Positions 38,859 through 48,475 are shown, counted from the first letter of the stretch. The stretch: 54,094 nt of DNA from JBDSLU01 sp039916225 (GCA_039916225.1 JBDSLU010000489.1:1-54094); one strand, 5' to 3'. The notes: generated by a model from the sequence alone, not told the origin. Numbers and translations: made by a program.

Positions 38859-39979
38859 TCGCCCTCCTCTCCGTGGAACGGCAGGGCTACTGTCACGCGG
38901 ACGCCGCGCGGGGCCCGGCGCTCGACGCGCAGCGATCCGGCGCCGCCGTAGAGCGCCGTGAGGCGGTTCTCCGTGTTGGTCAGCCCGACGCCTTGCCGTT
39001 CCAGCGCGCCCGCGGCGGCCCCTGGTCCGTCGTCCGATACGGTGAGCACCAGCTGTCCACCGATCTGCCGCGCCTCGATGTCGATGGTGACCGCGTCCTC
39101 GCTCTGACCGAGCCCGTGGCGGACGGCGTTCTCCGCGATCGGCTGGAGCACCATGTGCGGCACCATGGCGTCCGACAGATGCGGTTCGGTCGCAATCCGG
39201 ACGCGCAGCCGATCCTCGAACCGGACTGCCTCGATCGACAGATAGAGCCTCAGGAACTCCAGCTCGCGCCACAGCGGCACTTCCTGCATGTGCACTTCGT
39301 CGACGACGAGGCGCAGCAGGTCGCTCAACCGGGCCAGCATCGCTTCCGCCTCGCGCTGCCGCCCCTGTTGAACGAGCACCATGATCGCGCCCAGCGTGTT
39401 GAACAGGAAGTGCGGCTGCAGCTGCATCTTCAGCGCGCTCAACTGCGAGGCGGTCAGTTGCCGCGCGAGCTCGGCCCGACCGACTTGCAGCTCGAGCGCT
39501 TCGCGCTCGCGCGCCACGATCCGCTGACGGGACCGCAGCAGCGCCTGGATGGCCACGACGGCCCAGTACTGGATCACACCGCCGTGGAAGCTGTAGGCGA
39601 GCAGCACGGGCACGAGCGCTTGCCAGGACGATCCAGGCAGCGGGGACGCGCCGACCGCCACCAATACCGGCGCCTCGATGATCGTCGCGCCGACCGACAG
39701 GAGCGCGGACAGGCCCGCGTGCGTTGCGGCGTGGCGCCAGCGAGCGCGGCGGTCACCGTCGATCGGCCAGCGGTGCCCCGCCCACAGGATGGCCGGCGTC
39801 AGCGCCGCCCAGATGTAGACCGACGCCAGCCAGCCGACGATAACGGGCACCCAGGGTACGAGCTCGCCTCGGTAGAGCCGCATGAGCGACTCGCGCGTGA
39901 TGAAGAAGACACCGGCTGCCGTCCACGCCAGCCACACCGCCAGCAGGCGTCGAGGCAGGCGGACAGGCAGCCAGCGCAT
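38849..39979 (-). CDS. LytS-type sensor histidine kinase
   Basis: This 376-residue membrane kinase has about four hydrophobic segments in the first 150 residues (about 12-28, 42-62, 89-110, 120-148) with no large external domain. A short coiled coil leads to the His_kinase motif ALKMQLQPHFLFNTLGA, with the phosphorylated His at 190. The HATPase domain has ENAVRHGL and DDGPGAA boxes and ends TVALPFHGEEGECG. ATG at 39979 was chosen; the open frame to 40075 adds residues without any start signal. It is co-translated with the downstream LytTR regulator. The stimulus is unknown. Confidence 0.9.
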   Translation of the reverse strand: MRWLPVRLPRRLLAVWLAWTAAGVFFITRESLMRLYRGELVPWVPVIVGWLASVYIWAALTPAILWAGHRWPIDGDRRARWRHAATHAGLSALLSVGATIIEAPVLVAVGASPLPGSSWQALVPVLLAYSFHGGVIQYWAVVAIQALLRSRQRIVAREREALELQVGRAELARQLTASQLSALKMQLQPHFLFNTLGAIMVLVQQGRQREAEAMLARLSDLLRLVVDEVHMQEVPLWRELEFLRLYLSIEAVRFEDRLRVRIATEPHLSDAMVPHMVLQPIAENAVRHGLGQSEDAVTIDIEARQIGGQLVLTVSDDGPGAAAGALERQGVGLTNTENRLTALYGGAGSLRVERRAPRGVRVTVALPFHGEEGECG

Positions 39980-40207
39980 GATCGATCGTGAGTGCGAGCC
40001 TCCATCAACCGCTGCTGGATTTTGACCAACGGGCGCGTGGGATTGACGAACGACACGATGTCGCGTCGTCGGCACGCCGTGTCATCGCATCGCGATGGGA
40101 GCACGTCGAGGACGTTCGTGGCGGCATCGCTGTCGTTCAGCAACCGGGGCCGGCGGTTCATCAAAGGGTTGTTGGCCGGGCCACGCAACGCCGGAAGAAT
40201 GCGCCTC

Positions 40208-40714
40208 ATGCGCACCCTGCACGCGACCCAGGCCATCGCCGGGCTCACCGTCATCCTCTTCGTGGCGGTGACGCCGGCAGCCCGTCAGTCGACACCCCCC
40301 GTTCCCTTCCCCGAGGGCTTCCGTTCGTGGCAGCTCGTTCGATCGACCGTCGTCGGACCGGAGAGCCCGACGTTTCCCACGCGCGGCGGCATCCATCACT
40401 ACTACGCCAACCGGGAGGCGCTCGAAGGCTACCGGACCGGCGCCTTTCCGAACGGATCCGTCATCGTCGACGAAGCGGTCTCGACCAAGGCCGGCGAGGG
40501 CCCAGGGGCCGGCATGCTCTTCGAGACGGATCGCCGGTTCCTGGACGTCATGGCCAAGAACGACACGGTCTACCAGGCCACCGGCGGCTGGGGCTACGAG
40601 CATTTCGACAGCATGGCCACGACTCCATCCCTCACACAGGCGGAACGCGCGACCTGCTCCGAGTGTCACGCCAAGAGCCCGCGCGATCACGTATTCACCA
40701 AGCTCAGGCCATAG
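40208..40714 (+). CDS. Cytochrome P460-family c-type heme protein
   Basis: This 168-residue exported protein has a signal peptide (hydrophobic about 8-24). The mature part has HHYYANREALEGYRTGAFPNGSVIVDEA, the P460-family beta region, and a C-terminal heme c site CSECH at 150-154 followed by AKSPRDHVFTKLRP. Characterised P460 proteins oxidise hydroxylamine or detoxify NO-related compounds; here the role is not established. The ATG at 40208 has GGAAGA nine bases upstream, while the ATG at 40199 is directly next to it and so less likely. It is divergent from the sensor kinase, with 228 bp between them in which no clear promoter was recognised. Confidence 0.85.
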   Translation: MRTLHATQAIAGLTVILFVAVTPAARQSTPPVPFPEGFRSWQLVRSTVVGPESPTFPTRGGIHHYYANREALEGYRTGAFPNGSVIVDEAVSTKAGEGPGAGMLFETDRRFLDVMAKNDTVYQATGGWGYEHFDSMATTPSLTQAERATCSECHAKSPRDHVFTKLRP

Positions 40715-40759
40715 CACTGCGCCCGGGCGGACGGTCGACACCATGGGAGAGAATCGGCC

Positions 40760-41779
40760 ATGACCTCCCGCATCCTTCCCCGGCTTCGACTCGTCAGCCT
40801 GCTGATCGTCGCGGCGACGGCGGTGGCGTCGGCCCAGGCGCCGTCGCTGGCACCGTCCCACGCGCCGTCCCAGACGCCGTCGATCGTGGTGCGTCCCGAC
40901 GGGCGCCTCGATGTCTCGGCTCCGCCGGCGCAGGCGGTGATGCGCTACACGCTCGACGGGACCGACCCGACGCGCGACGCTGGCGAATGGCTGGCGCCGG
41001 TCCGGGTGCCGCCCGGCTACTCGGTGAAGGCGCGGGCGGTCGCCGCGGACGGCACGCCCGTCGGCCAGGTCGCGACGTGGTCTGCGCCGGTGGACGGCCA
41101 GCGCACGCCGTCGACGCTCGTCCCCTTGACCCAGAACCGCGACTGGCGCGTCTACGACTGGACGACGCGCCACCGCGAGGCGTCGGCGCTCATGCGGACC
41201 CGCCGTCCGGACATCGTCATGCTCGGCGATTCCATCACGCACTTCTGGGGTGGCGAGCCGGTCGGGGGCCGCCGTACCGGGGTCGAGGAGTGGGATCGCT
41301 TCTTCGCCGGCCGCAGCGTCGTCAACCTCGGCTACGGGTGGGATCGCACGGAGAACATGCTCTGGCGCCTGGCGAACGGCGAATTCGACGGCGTGACGCC
41401 GAAGCTGGTGGTGCTGATGGCCGGCACCAACAACGTCACGCTCAACACGCCGGACCAGATCGCCGCTGGCGTCGACGCCATCTGCGCGTCGATCCACGGG
41501 CGGTCGCCGTCGACCCAGATTCTGTTGCTGGCGATCTTCCCACGCGGTCAGAAGCCCGACGCGACGCGGGCCAAGGTGGACGACGTCAACAGCCGCATCG
41601 CCAAGCTGGACGACCGCGACTACGTGACGTTCCTCGACCTCGGCGCGAAGTTCCTGGAGCCGGACGGCAGCATCTCACCAGAGGTCATGTACGACTACCT
41701 GCATCCGACCGCGAAGGGCTACGCCATCTGGTCAGCCGCAATGGCGCCGACGCTCGAGCGCCTGCTGGCTGGCCGCTAG
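40760..41779 (+). CDS. Exported SGNH/GDSL esterase with N-terminal CHB_HEX_C-like domain
   Basis: This 339-residue protein has a signal peptide (about 1-26, ending SAQ), a short APS-repeat linker, and a beta domain at about 42-112 (VMRYTLDGTDPTRDAGEWLAPVRVPPGYSVKARAVAADG) like the chitobiase/hexosaminidase C-terminal module. The SGNH hydrolase domain is at about 150-335: IVMLGDSITHFW with Ser158, GYGWDRTEN, AGTNNVTLN and the C-terminal DYLHPTAKGY with the Asp/His pair. It resembles the platelet-activating-factor-acetylhydrolase-like subgroup that deacylates glycans or lipids. GGGAGAG lies before the ATG. Substrate unknown; a carbohydrate ester is a reasonable guess. Confidence 0.88.
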   Translation: MTSRILPRLRLVSLLIVAATAVASAQAPSLAPSHAPSQTPSIVVRPDGRLDVSAPPAQAVMRYTLDGTDPTRDAGEWLAPVRVPPGYSVKARAVAADGTPVGQVATWSAPVDGQRTPSTLVPLTQNRDWRVYDWTTRHREASALMRTRRPDIVMLGDSITHFWGGEPVGGRRTGVEEWDRFFAGRSVVNLGYGWDRTENMLWRLANGEFDGVTPKLVVLMAGTNNVTLNTPDQIAAGVDAICASIHGRSPSTQILLLAIFPRGQKPDATRAKVDDVNSRIAKLDDRDYVTFLDLGAKFLEPDGSISPEVMYDYLHPTAKGYAIWSAAMAPTLERLLAGR

Positions 41780-41828
41780 GTCGAGGCGTGCCGTTCGGCC
41801 GATCGGCTGACCAACGAAGGACGCCCGG

Positions 41829-44261
41829 TCAGGCCGGGGTCAGGTTCGCGAACTTGGCCATGAGCTTCTTCTGGCCGACGCTCACGAACCGGACGATCAG
41901 CTTGGTGTCGGCGTCACCGCCCTCGACGGCGATGATGCTGCCGACGCCGAACAGCGGATGCCGGACGCGCAAGCCGGGCTTGTAGCCGCCGGACGCCGCG
42001 GCGGACTGGTCCTCGTCCTCCGGCCGAAACGACTTCCCGCGCGGAGAGCCGAGGCTCGGCGTCTGCACTGCGGGAGGCGGCATGCCGGAACGGGCCCCGC
42101 CGCGCGACGGTCCGGCGATGCCGCCGCGGCCGGGTCGCTCGTCCCAGTCCGAATTGGATCCCGGACGCCGGCCGTAGGGGTTGGCCCGCATCTCGAAGAA
42201 CGGCTGCCGGCGGCTGGCGTAGGCCGCGCTGGGTGCCTCGACCTCCTCGACCAGCTCCTTGGGGATCTCGTCCAGGAAGCGCGAGGGCTCGGTCGGCTGG
42301 TACTCGCCGAACACGCGACGGCGTGAGGCGCTCGACAGGAACAGGCGCCGCTCGGCGCGGGTGATGCCGACATAGCAGAGGCGCCGCTCTTCCTCGAGGT
42401 CCTCTTCGTTCTCGTTGGCCCGGCTGTGCGGGAACAGGCCTTCTTCCATGCCGGGCATGATGACCACGGGGAACTCGAGCCCCTTGGCGGCGTGCATGGT
42501 CATCAGCCAGACGCGGGCGTTCTGGGCCCCGGACGACTCGTCGGCCTCGGACAGCAGCGACAGGCGATCGACGAAGCCGCCGAGCGAGGCGTCGGGCTCG
42601 CGCAGCTCGTACTCGCGCGCGGCCGAGACGAGTTCGGCCAGGTTCTCGAGGCGGTCGGCAGCCTCCTCGGACTTCTCTTCGCGCAGATCCTCGAAGTAGC
42701 CCGACTTCTCCATCACCTGCTCGATGATCTCGGAGACGCTGTGGCCTTCGACGAGCTGCTGCGCACCGCTGATGATCTCGACGAACGTCTTGAGCGCGGC
42801 GTGCGCACGGGCCGTCACCCTCCGGTTGTCGAGGACGTGGCGGGCCTTGGCCCACAGCGAGCGGCGGCCGGCCTCGTCGTCGAACAAACCGGCCGCCATC
42901 AGCGGCGGCGCGTCGGCGCCGGCGGTGGACGGATCGGCGTCGGCGAGCGTGTCCATGACGCCCTTGCCGATACCGCGCGTCGGCACGTTGACCACCCGGC
43001 GGAAGCTGACGTCATCGTGCGGATTGATGATCAGCTTCAGATAGGCGAGCGCGTCCTTGACCTCTTTGCGCTCGTAGAACCGCACCCCGCCGACCATCCG
43101 GTAGGGCAGCCCTTCGCGGGTCAGCGCGTCTTCGATGGCGCGCGACTGGGCGTTCATGCGGTAGAGCACGGCGATGATGTTCTTGGTGTCCTCGGCGAGC
43201 TGATCGCGGATCGTGCGCAGCACGAAATCGGCTTCTTCGAGCTCGTCCTGCGTCCGCGTGTAGACGATCTTCTCGCCGCCGCTGCGATCGGTCCAGAGCT
43301 TCTTGTCCTTGCGCTGGCGGTTCTGCCGGATCACTGCCGACGCGGCGTCGAGGATCACCTGCGTCGAGCGGTAGTTCTGCTCGAGGCGCACGACCAGCGA
43401 CTTCGGGTAGTCGTGCTCGAAGTCGAGGATGTTCTTCACATCCGCGCCGCGCCACTTGTAGATCGACTGGTCGGGGTCGCCGACGACGGCGAGGTTGCCG
43501 TGCACGGACGCCAGCTTCTGCACGAGCAGGTACTGCGGCCGGTTGGTATCCTGATACTCGTCGACCGAGATGTAGCGGAACTGCGTCGCGTACCGCAGCC
43601 GCACCGCGTCCGATTTCTCGAACAGTTCGACGGTCTTGAGCAGCAGGTCGTCGAAGTCGACGGCGCCGCTCTCCTTCAGGATCGCGACGTAGCGTTCGTA
43701 GACCTTGGCGATCTGCTGGTCGCGGAAGTTCCACGACGACGTGCCGGCCATCGCCTCGGGGCCCTGCATCTGGTTCTTGGCCTGGCTGATCCGCGACAGG
43801 GCCAGGCGCGGCGGAATCAGCTTGTCGTCGGCGTTGACGTCCTTGAGGGCCTGCTTGATCGCCGACTGCTGGTCCGACGTGTCGTAGATGACGAAGTCGC
43901 GGCCGAGGCCGATCGCCGGCCCTTCGCGGCGCAGCAGCTTGGCGCACAGCGCGTGGAACGTCGAGATCCACAGGCCGCGGGCATCGTTGCCGAGGATGCT
44001 GGAGACGCGTTGCCGCATCTCCTCAGCGGCCTTGTTGGTGAAGGTGACGGCGAGGATCTCGCGCTCCTGCGCCAAGCCGGACCCGACCAGGTGGGCGATG
44101 CGATAAGCGATGACCCGCGTCTTGCCCGAGCCCGCGCCGGCGAGGATCAGCACCGGCCCCTCGGTCTGCTCGACGGCGGCGCGTTGTTCAGGGTTCAGCC
44201 CGTCGAGGCCGTCCATGATGCGCGCGGCATGTTGCGGCCGCGGCGCCGGAACGGTGCTCAT
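41829..44261 (-). CDS. pcrA: ATP-dependent DNA helicase PcrA/UvrD
   Basis: This 810-residue SF1A helicase has Walker A AGAGSGKT at 41-48, FTNKAAEEM, VDEYQDTNRPQY, GDPDQSIYKWRGAD, LEQNYRST and the late MHAAKGLEFPVVIMPGMEEGLFPHSR. The C-terminal segment GLRVRHPLFGVGSIIAVEGGDADTKLIVRFVSVGQKKLMAKFANL is the Tudor-like domain of PcrA/UvrD that contacts RNA polymerase. The ATG at 44261 overlaps the glmS stop by four bases (ATGA), so it is translated with glmS. The frame remains open far upstream across glmS, but that is a shadow. It acts in excision repair and removal of blocked complexes. Confidence 0.97.
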   Translation of the reverse strand: MSTVPAPRPQHAARIMDGLDGLNPEQRAAVEQTEGPVLILAGAGSGKTRVIAYRIAHLVGSGLAQEREILAVTFTNKAAEEMRQRVSSILGNDARGLWISTFHALCAKLLRREGPAIGLGRDFVIYDTSDQQSAIKQALKDVNADDKLIPPRLALSRISQAKNQMQGPEAMAGTSSWNFRDQQIAKVYERYVAILKESGAVDFDDLLLKTVELFEKSDAVRLRYATQFRYISVDEYQDTNRPQYLLVQKLASVHGNLAVVGDPDQSIYKWRGADVKNILDFEHDYPKSLVVRLEQNYRSTQVILDAASAVIRQNRQRKDKKLWTDRSGGEKIVYTRTQDELEEADFVLRTIRDQLAEDTKNIIAVLYRMNAQSRAIEDALTREGLPYRMVGGVRFYERKEVKDALAYLKLIINPHDDVSFRRVVNVPTRGIGKGVMDTLADADPSTAGADAPPLMAAGLFDDEAGRRSLWAKARHVLDNRRVTARAHAALKTFVEIISGAQQLVEGHSVSEIIEQVMEKSGYFEDLREEKSEEAADRLENLAELVSAAREYELREPDASLGGFVDRLSLLSEADESSGAQNARVWLMTMHAAKGLEFPVVIMPGMEEGLFPHSRANENEEDLEEERRLCYVGITRAERRLFLSSASRRRVFGEYQPTEPSRFLDEIPKELVEEVEAPSAAYASRRQPFFEMRANPYGRRPGSNSDWDERPGRGGIAGPSRGGARSGMPPPAVQTPSLGSPRGKSFRPEDEDQSAAASGGYKPGLRVRHPLFGVGSIIAVEGGDADTKLIVRFVSVGQKKLMAKFANLTPA

Positions 44262-46108
44262 TCGACCGTCACGCTCTTGGCGAGGTTGCGCGGCTGGTCG
44301 ACGTCGCAGCCGCGGCGGACGGCGATGTGGTACGCCAGGAGCTGCAGCGGAATCACGTTGACGACCGGCGCGACCAGCGGCGGCGCCGCCGGCATCGAGA
44401 TCTTCGAGTCGAGCAGCGGATCCAGGATGTGATCGAGGCGATCGTCGCCCTTGGTGGCAATGGCGATGATCATGCCGCCGCGGGCCTTGGCTTCCTGGAT
44501 GTTGCCGAGCATCTTCTCGAACACGGCGTCCTGCGGGGCGATCGCCACCACTGGCAGCTTCTCGTCGATCAGCGCAATCGGGCCGTGCTTCATCTCGCCG
44601 GCGGGATAACCCTCGGCGTGGATGTAGGAAATTTCCTTCAGCTTGAGCGCGCCTTCGAGCGCGATCGGATACTGGATGCCGCGACCGAGGTAGAGGAAGT
44701 CGCTGCTCTGATAGCAGCGCTTGGCGATCTCCTCGATCTGGCCCTCGCACTTCAGCGCTTCTTCGACGAGCAGGGGCAGCTGCGCCAGCGCCTCGATGTG
44801 CTCGCGGCTTTCCTTCTCGGTGATCGTCCCGCGCGCCTGGGCCAGGTAGAGCGCCAGGATGTGCAGCGCGACGAGCTGCGCGGTGAACGCCTTGGTCGAG
44901 GCCACGCCGATCTCCGGACCGGCGTGCGTGTAGACGGTGCCTTCGGTTTCTCGCGTCGCCATCGACCCGACGACGTTGCAGATGGCCATGCTGCGCGCGC
45001 CCTTGGCCTTGGCCTCGCGCAGCGCCGCCAGCGTGTCCGCCGTCTCGCCCGACTGGGTGATGACGACGGCCAGCGTGTCGGGTCCGACGATCGGATCGCG
45101 GTAGCGGTACTCCGAGCCGTAGTCGACTTCGACCGGCAGCCGCGCCAGCTGCTCGACCATGAACTTGCCGATCAGCGCCGAGTGCCACGACGTGCCGCAG
45201 GCCAGCATCACCACGCGGCGGATGCCGCGCAGATCCTCCGGCGAGATGCGCATCTCGTCGAGGAAGATCTCGCCGGTGTCCTCCGAGACGCGCCCCAGCA
45301 CGGTCTCGCGGACCGCCCACGGCTGCTCGAAGATCTCCTTGAGCATGAAGTGCTTGTAGCCGCCCTTCTCGGCCATCACCGGATCCCAGAGGACCCGCTG
45401 CGGCTGGCGGATGCGCGCCTTGCCCTCGAAGTCGGTGAAGACGACGCCGCTGCGCGTCAGGACGGCGATTTCCCTGTCCTCGAGGAACACCACGTCGCGG
45501 GTGTGGCTGAGGATGGCCGGGATGTCCGAGGCGACGAACGACTCGTTCTCCCCGATGCCGACGACGATCGGCGGACCGTTGCGGACGGCGACGATCTTTT
45601 CCGGATCGTCCGACGACATCAGCACCAGCGCGAACAGGCCGCGGACCCGGGCCAGCATCTTCTGCGTGGCGACTTCGAGCGAGCCGGCGCCGTTCTTCAG
45701 CTCGCGCGCCACCATGTGCGCAACGATCTCGGTGTCGGTCTCCGACTGGAACTTGTGCCCGGCGGCAATCAGCTCGCGCTTCAGCTCGAGGTAGTTCTCG
45801 ATGATGCCGTTGTGGACGACGACGGTGCGCCCGGTGTCGTCGCGGTGCGGGTGGGCGTTCTCTTCCGTCGGCCGGCCGTGCGTCGCCCAGCGCGTGTGGC
45901 CGATGCCGTAGTCGCCGGCGAGCGGCGTCGTCCGCAGCACGTCCTCGAGGCGCGAGAGCTTGCCGGCGCTGCGCCGTACCTCGATCCCCTCAGGTCGGAC
46001 CACGGCCACGCCGGCCGAGTCGTAGCCGCGGTATTCGAGCTTCCGCAGTCCCTCGACGAGCACGGGAACGACCTGCTTGTCACCGATGTAGCCAACGATG
46101 CCGCACAT
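44258..46108 (-). CDS. glmS: Glutamine-fructose-6-phosphate aminotransferase (isomerizing)
   Basis: This 616-residue enzyme makes glucosamine-6-phosphate for peptidoglycan and LPS. The N-terminal Ntn glutaminase begins MCGIVGYIG, with Cys2 as nucleophile, and has RWATHGRPTEENAHPHRD. Two SIS domains follow, with TQSGETADTLAALREAK, VASTKAFTAQ and the closing AKSVTVE. AAGGG precedes the start. There is only a 60-bp gap upstream, too short for a glmS ribozyme. It lies between glmU and pcrA in one minus-strand unit, so two steps of the UDP-GlcNAc pathway sit together. Confidence 0.98.
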   Translation of the reverse strand: MCGIVGYIGDKQVVPVLVEGLRKLEYRGYDSAGVAVVRPEGIEVRRSAGKLSRLEDVLRTTPLAGDYGIGHTRWATHGRPTEENAHPHRDDTGRTVVVHNGIIENYLELKRELIAAGHKFQSETDTEIVAHMVARELKNGAGSLEVATQKMLARVRGLFALVLMSSDDPEKIVAVRNGPPIVVGIGENESFVASDIPAILSHTRDVVFLEDREIAVLTRSGVVFTDFEGKARIRQPQRVLWDPVMAEKGGYKHFMLKEIFEQPWAVRETVLGRVSEDTGEIFLDEMRISPEDLRGIRRVVMLACGTSWHSALIGKFMVEQLARLPVEVDYGSEYRYRDPIVGPDTLAVVITQSGETADTLAALREAKAKGARSMAICNVVGSMATRETEGTVYTHAGPEIGVASTKAFTAQLVALHILALYLAQARGTITEKESREHIEALAQLPLLVEEALKCEGQIEEIAKRCYQSSDFLYLGRGIQYPIALEGALKLKEISYIHAEGYPAGEMKHGPIALIDEKLPVVAIAPQDAVFEKMLGNIQEAKARGGMIIAIATKGDDRLDHILDPLLDSKISMPAAPPLVAPVVNVIPLQLLAYHIAVRRGCDVDQPRNLAKSVTVE

Positions 46109-46168
46109 GTGTGTTGAGCCCTTATCGCCTGACCGATTCGCCGTCGACGCGCGAGCCGCGAGGGCCCG

Positions 46169-47569
46169 CTACTTCGCCGGCGTCTTACCCTTGCGCTTCG
46201 CCACCCAGCCTGGCTTGTTCTCTTGTCGACCACGACCGATCGCCAAGGCGCCGTCGGGCACGTCCTCGGTGATCGTCGAACCGGCGGCCACGTAAGCGCC
46301 GGCGCCCACCGTGACCGGCGCGACCAGCTGCGAGTCGGTGCCGATGAAGGCGCCGTCGCCGATCACCGTCTGATGCTTGTGCACGCCGTCGTAGTTGCAC
46401 GTGATCACGCCGGCGCCGACGTTGACCTTGGCGCCGATGGTCGCGTCGCCGAGGTAGGCCAGATGGTTGGCTTTGGCGCCGGGCCCGAGCGTCGTCTTCT
46501 TCAACTCGACGAAGTTGCCGATGTGCGCGCCGGCGGCCACCGTGCTGTCCGGCCGGATGTGCGAGAACGGCCCCATCGAGACGTGCTGGTCGATCGACGA
46601 GTCGCGGACGACGCAGTAGTTCTGGACGATCGTGCCGTCGCCGATCGACGAGTTGATGATCCGGACCCCGGCGTGGATCTCGCAGTTGGCGCCGATGCGG
46701 GTCTTCCCTTCCAGGTAGACGTTGGGGTGGATGGTCGTGTCCGTGCCGATCACGACATCGGCCCCGATCCACGCCGACGAGGGATCGATCAGCGTCACCC
46801 CCGCGGCCATCACCGCGGCGTTGCGCTGGTCGCGCACCTGGGCGTTCATCAGGGCCAGTTCGGCACGGCTGTTGACCCCGCGCAGCTCGTCGGCGTCGTC
46901 GATGGTGAAGGTCTCGACGATGCGGCCGTCGCCGCCGAAGATGCCGAACAGGTCGGTCAGGTAGTACTCGCCCTGGTCGTTGGCGGTGCCGAGGCGGTTC
47001 AGCGCGTCGAACAGCCCGTCGAGCGCGAAGGCGTAGATGCCGCTGTTGAACTCGGTGAGGGCCTTCTCGGCCGGCGACGCGTCGCGCTCCTCGACGATCC
47101 GGGCGAACCGCCCGTTCTCACGGACGATGCGGCCGAGGCCGGTCGGGTTCGGCAGATTGGCGGTCAGCACCGTGGCCGCGGCGCCGCTCGTCTGGTGGTG
47201 CGCCAGCAGGTTGGCGATCGACTCCCGGGACAGCATCGGCACGTCGCCATAGAGCAGGACGACGGTGCCCGTCTGACCAGCCAGCGGCGGCGCCGCCTGC
47301 ATCAGCGCGTGGCCGGTGCCGAGCTGCGGCTCCTGGATGACCGTCCCGACGCCCGCGAACGGCGCCAGCACCGTCCGCACCTTGTCGGCCATGTGGCCGA
47401 CGACCACCGTCGAGGTGACCGGCTGGAAGTGACTGGCCGTGCGCAGGATACGCACGATCATCGGCTCGCCGCCGACGGCGTGGAGCACCTTGGGCAGCTC
47501 GGATTTCATCCGGGTGCCCTTGCCGGCAGCCAGGATCACGAAGTGGAGCGGCATCGACATGCTGGTCAT
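46169..47569 (-). CDS. glmU: Bifunctional UDP-N-acetylglucosamine pyrophosphorylase / glucosamine-1-phosphate acetyltransferase
   Basis: This 466-residue enzyme makes UDP-GlcNAc. The N-terminal uridylyltransferase starts HFVILAAGKGTRMKSELPKVLHAVGG and has LYGDVPM and the NSGIYAF segment. The C-terminal left-handed beta-helix has hexapeptide repeats (VVIGTDTTIHPNVYLEGKTRIGANCEIHAGVRI and following) and NHLAYLGDATIG with the catalytic region. Three in-frame Met codons lie within the first six residues; the first was kept. It is followed by glmS after 60 bp and preceded by rsmI after 36 bp. Confidence 0.97.
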   Translation of the reverse strand: MTSMSMPLHFVILAAGKGTRMKSELPKVLHAVGGEPMIVRILRTASHFQPVTSTVVVGHMADKVRTVLAPFAGVGTVIQEPQLGTGHALMQAAPPLAGQTGTVVLLYGDVPMLSRESIANLLAHHQTSGAAATVLTANLPNPTGLGRIVRENGRFARIVEERDASPAEKALTEFNSGIYAFALDGLFDALNRLGTANDQGEYYLTDLFGIFGGDGRIVETFTIDDADELRGVNSRAELALMNAQVRDQRNAAVMAAGVTLIDPSSAWIGADVVIGTDTTIHPNVYLEGKTRIGANCEIHAGVRIINSSIGDGTIVQNYCVVRDSSIDQHVSMGPFSHIRPDSTVAAGAHIGNFVELKKTTLGPGAKANHLAYLGDATIGAKVNVGAGVITCNYDGVHKHQTVIGDGAFIGTDSQLVAPVTVGAGAYVAAGSTITEDVPDGALAIGRGRQENKPGWVAKRKGKTPAK

Positions 47570-47605
47570 GCAGGATAGCAGTCCGGGGTCGTTCCAGAAG
47601 GGCGG

Positions 47606-48475
47606 CTAGGCCTCGCCGGCGGTCTTGCCGCGTTCGGCGGCGGCGTAGATGTCCTTGGAAGATCGGCCCTCTTTGCGCGCAAGCTCAGCGATGGCCTCCC
47701 GGCGCGTGTGTCCGGCGTCGGCAAGTCGCCCGACTGCGGCCCAGATCGACGCGTCGGACAGGACCTCCCGGTCGGTGTCGACGACAGGCTCCGGCGCCCC
47801 GAAGACAAGGGTGAATTCGCCGATTACCTCACGAGACCTAAATACTTCGGGCGCCTCATTCGTCCTCGTCCGGACGAACTCCTCGTGAATCTTGGTCAGT
47901 TCTCGACAGATAACCAGATCTCGCGCCCGAAGCACCGCCGCGGCGTCATCGAGCGATGCCCGCAGGCGGTGCGGCGCCTCGAAGGCGACGAAAGGCAAGC
48001 CGAGTGCGTCGGCCTCCCGATAGAACGTCCGGCGTGCATTCTGTTTGGTAGGGGTGAAGCCCAAAAAGGCGAACTGGCTCCACTCGATCCCGGAGCCGGC
48101 CAGCGCCGTCAGCACCGCGGAGGGCCCAGGAATCGGCTCGACGCGGACCCCTCGGGCGGCAGCAGCGGCCGTCAGCAGGCGGCCGGGGTCTGAAAGCAGG
48201 GGGGTGCCGGCGTCCGTGACGAGGGCTATCGACTCGCCTGCCAGCAGACGCTCGACCAGCGGCAGGGCCCGCTCGTGCTCGTTGTGCTCGTGCAGGCTGA
48301 CGGTCCGGGTGGCGATGCCTAAATGGTTCAGCAGCCGGCCCGTGCGCCGCGTGTCCTCAGCGGCGACGAGCGAAACTTCGCGCAGCACTCTGACGGCGCG
48401 TAGCGTAATGTCTTCGAGGTTGCCGATCGGCGTCGCCACGACGAACAGCGTGCCTGGCGACGGCGCGTGGGGCAT
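47606..48475 (-). CDS. rsmI: 16S rRNA (cytidine1402-2'-O)-methyltransferase RsmI
   Basis: This 289-residue member of the tetrapyrrole-methylase-like family has LFVVATPIGNLEDIT at the N-terminus, AAEDTRRTGRLLNHLGI, LVTDAGTPLLSDPG and PGPSAVLTALAGSG, the standard RsmI motifs. It methylates the 2'-O of C1402 in the ribosomal P site. The C-terminus ends with an HTH-like segment (TRREAIAELARKEGRSSKDIYAAA). The ATG at 48475 matches the family; the frame open to 48541 adds Ser-rich noise. It is the first gene of the rsmI-glmU-glmS-pcrA unit and is divergent from the DUF885 gene. Confidence 0.96.
   Translation of the reverse strand: MPHAPSPGTLFVVATPIGNLEDITLRAVRVLREVSLVAAEDTRRTGRLLNHLGIATRTVSLHEHNEHERALPLVERLLAGESIALVTDAGTPLLSDPGRLLTAAAAARGVRVEPIPGPSAVLTALAGSGIEWSQFAFLGFTPTKQNARRTFYREADALGLPFVAFEAPHRLRASLDDAAAVLRARDLVICRELTKIHEEFVRTRTNEAPEVFRSREVIGEFTLVFGAPEPVVDTDREVLSDASIWAAVGRLADAGHTRREAIAELARKEGRSSKDIYAAAERGKTAGEA

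Noticed and set aside
44262..45320. Upstream extension of the pcrA frame across glmS
   Set aside because: The extension is the out-of-frame image of glmS; PcrA homology begins right after the ATG at 44261.
46109..46168. Possible glmS ribozyme upstream of glmS
   Set aside because: The gap to glmU is only 60 bp and shows no ribozyme core; there is a plain AAGGG ribosome site.
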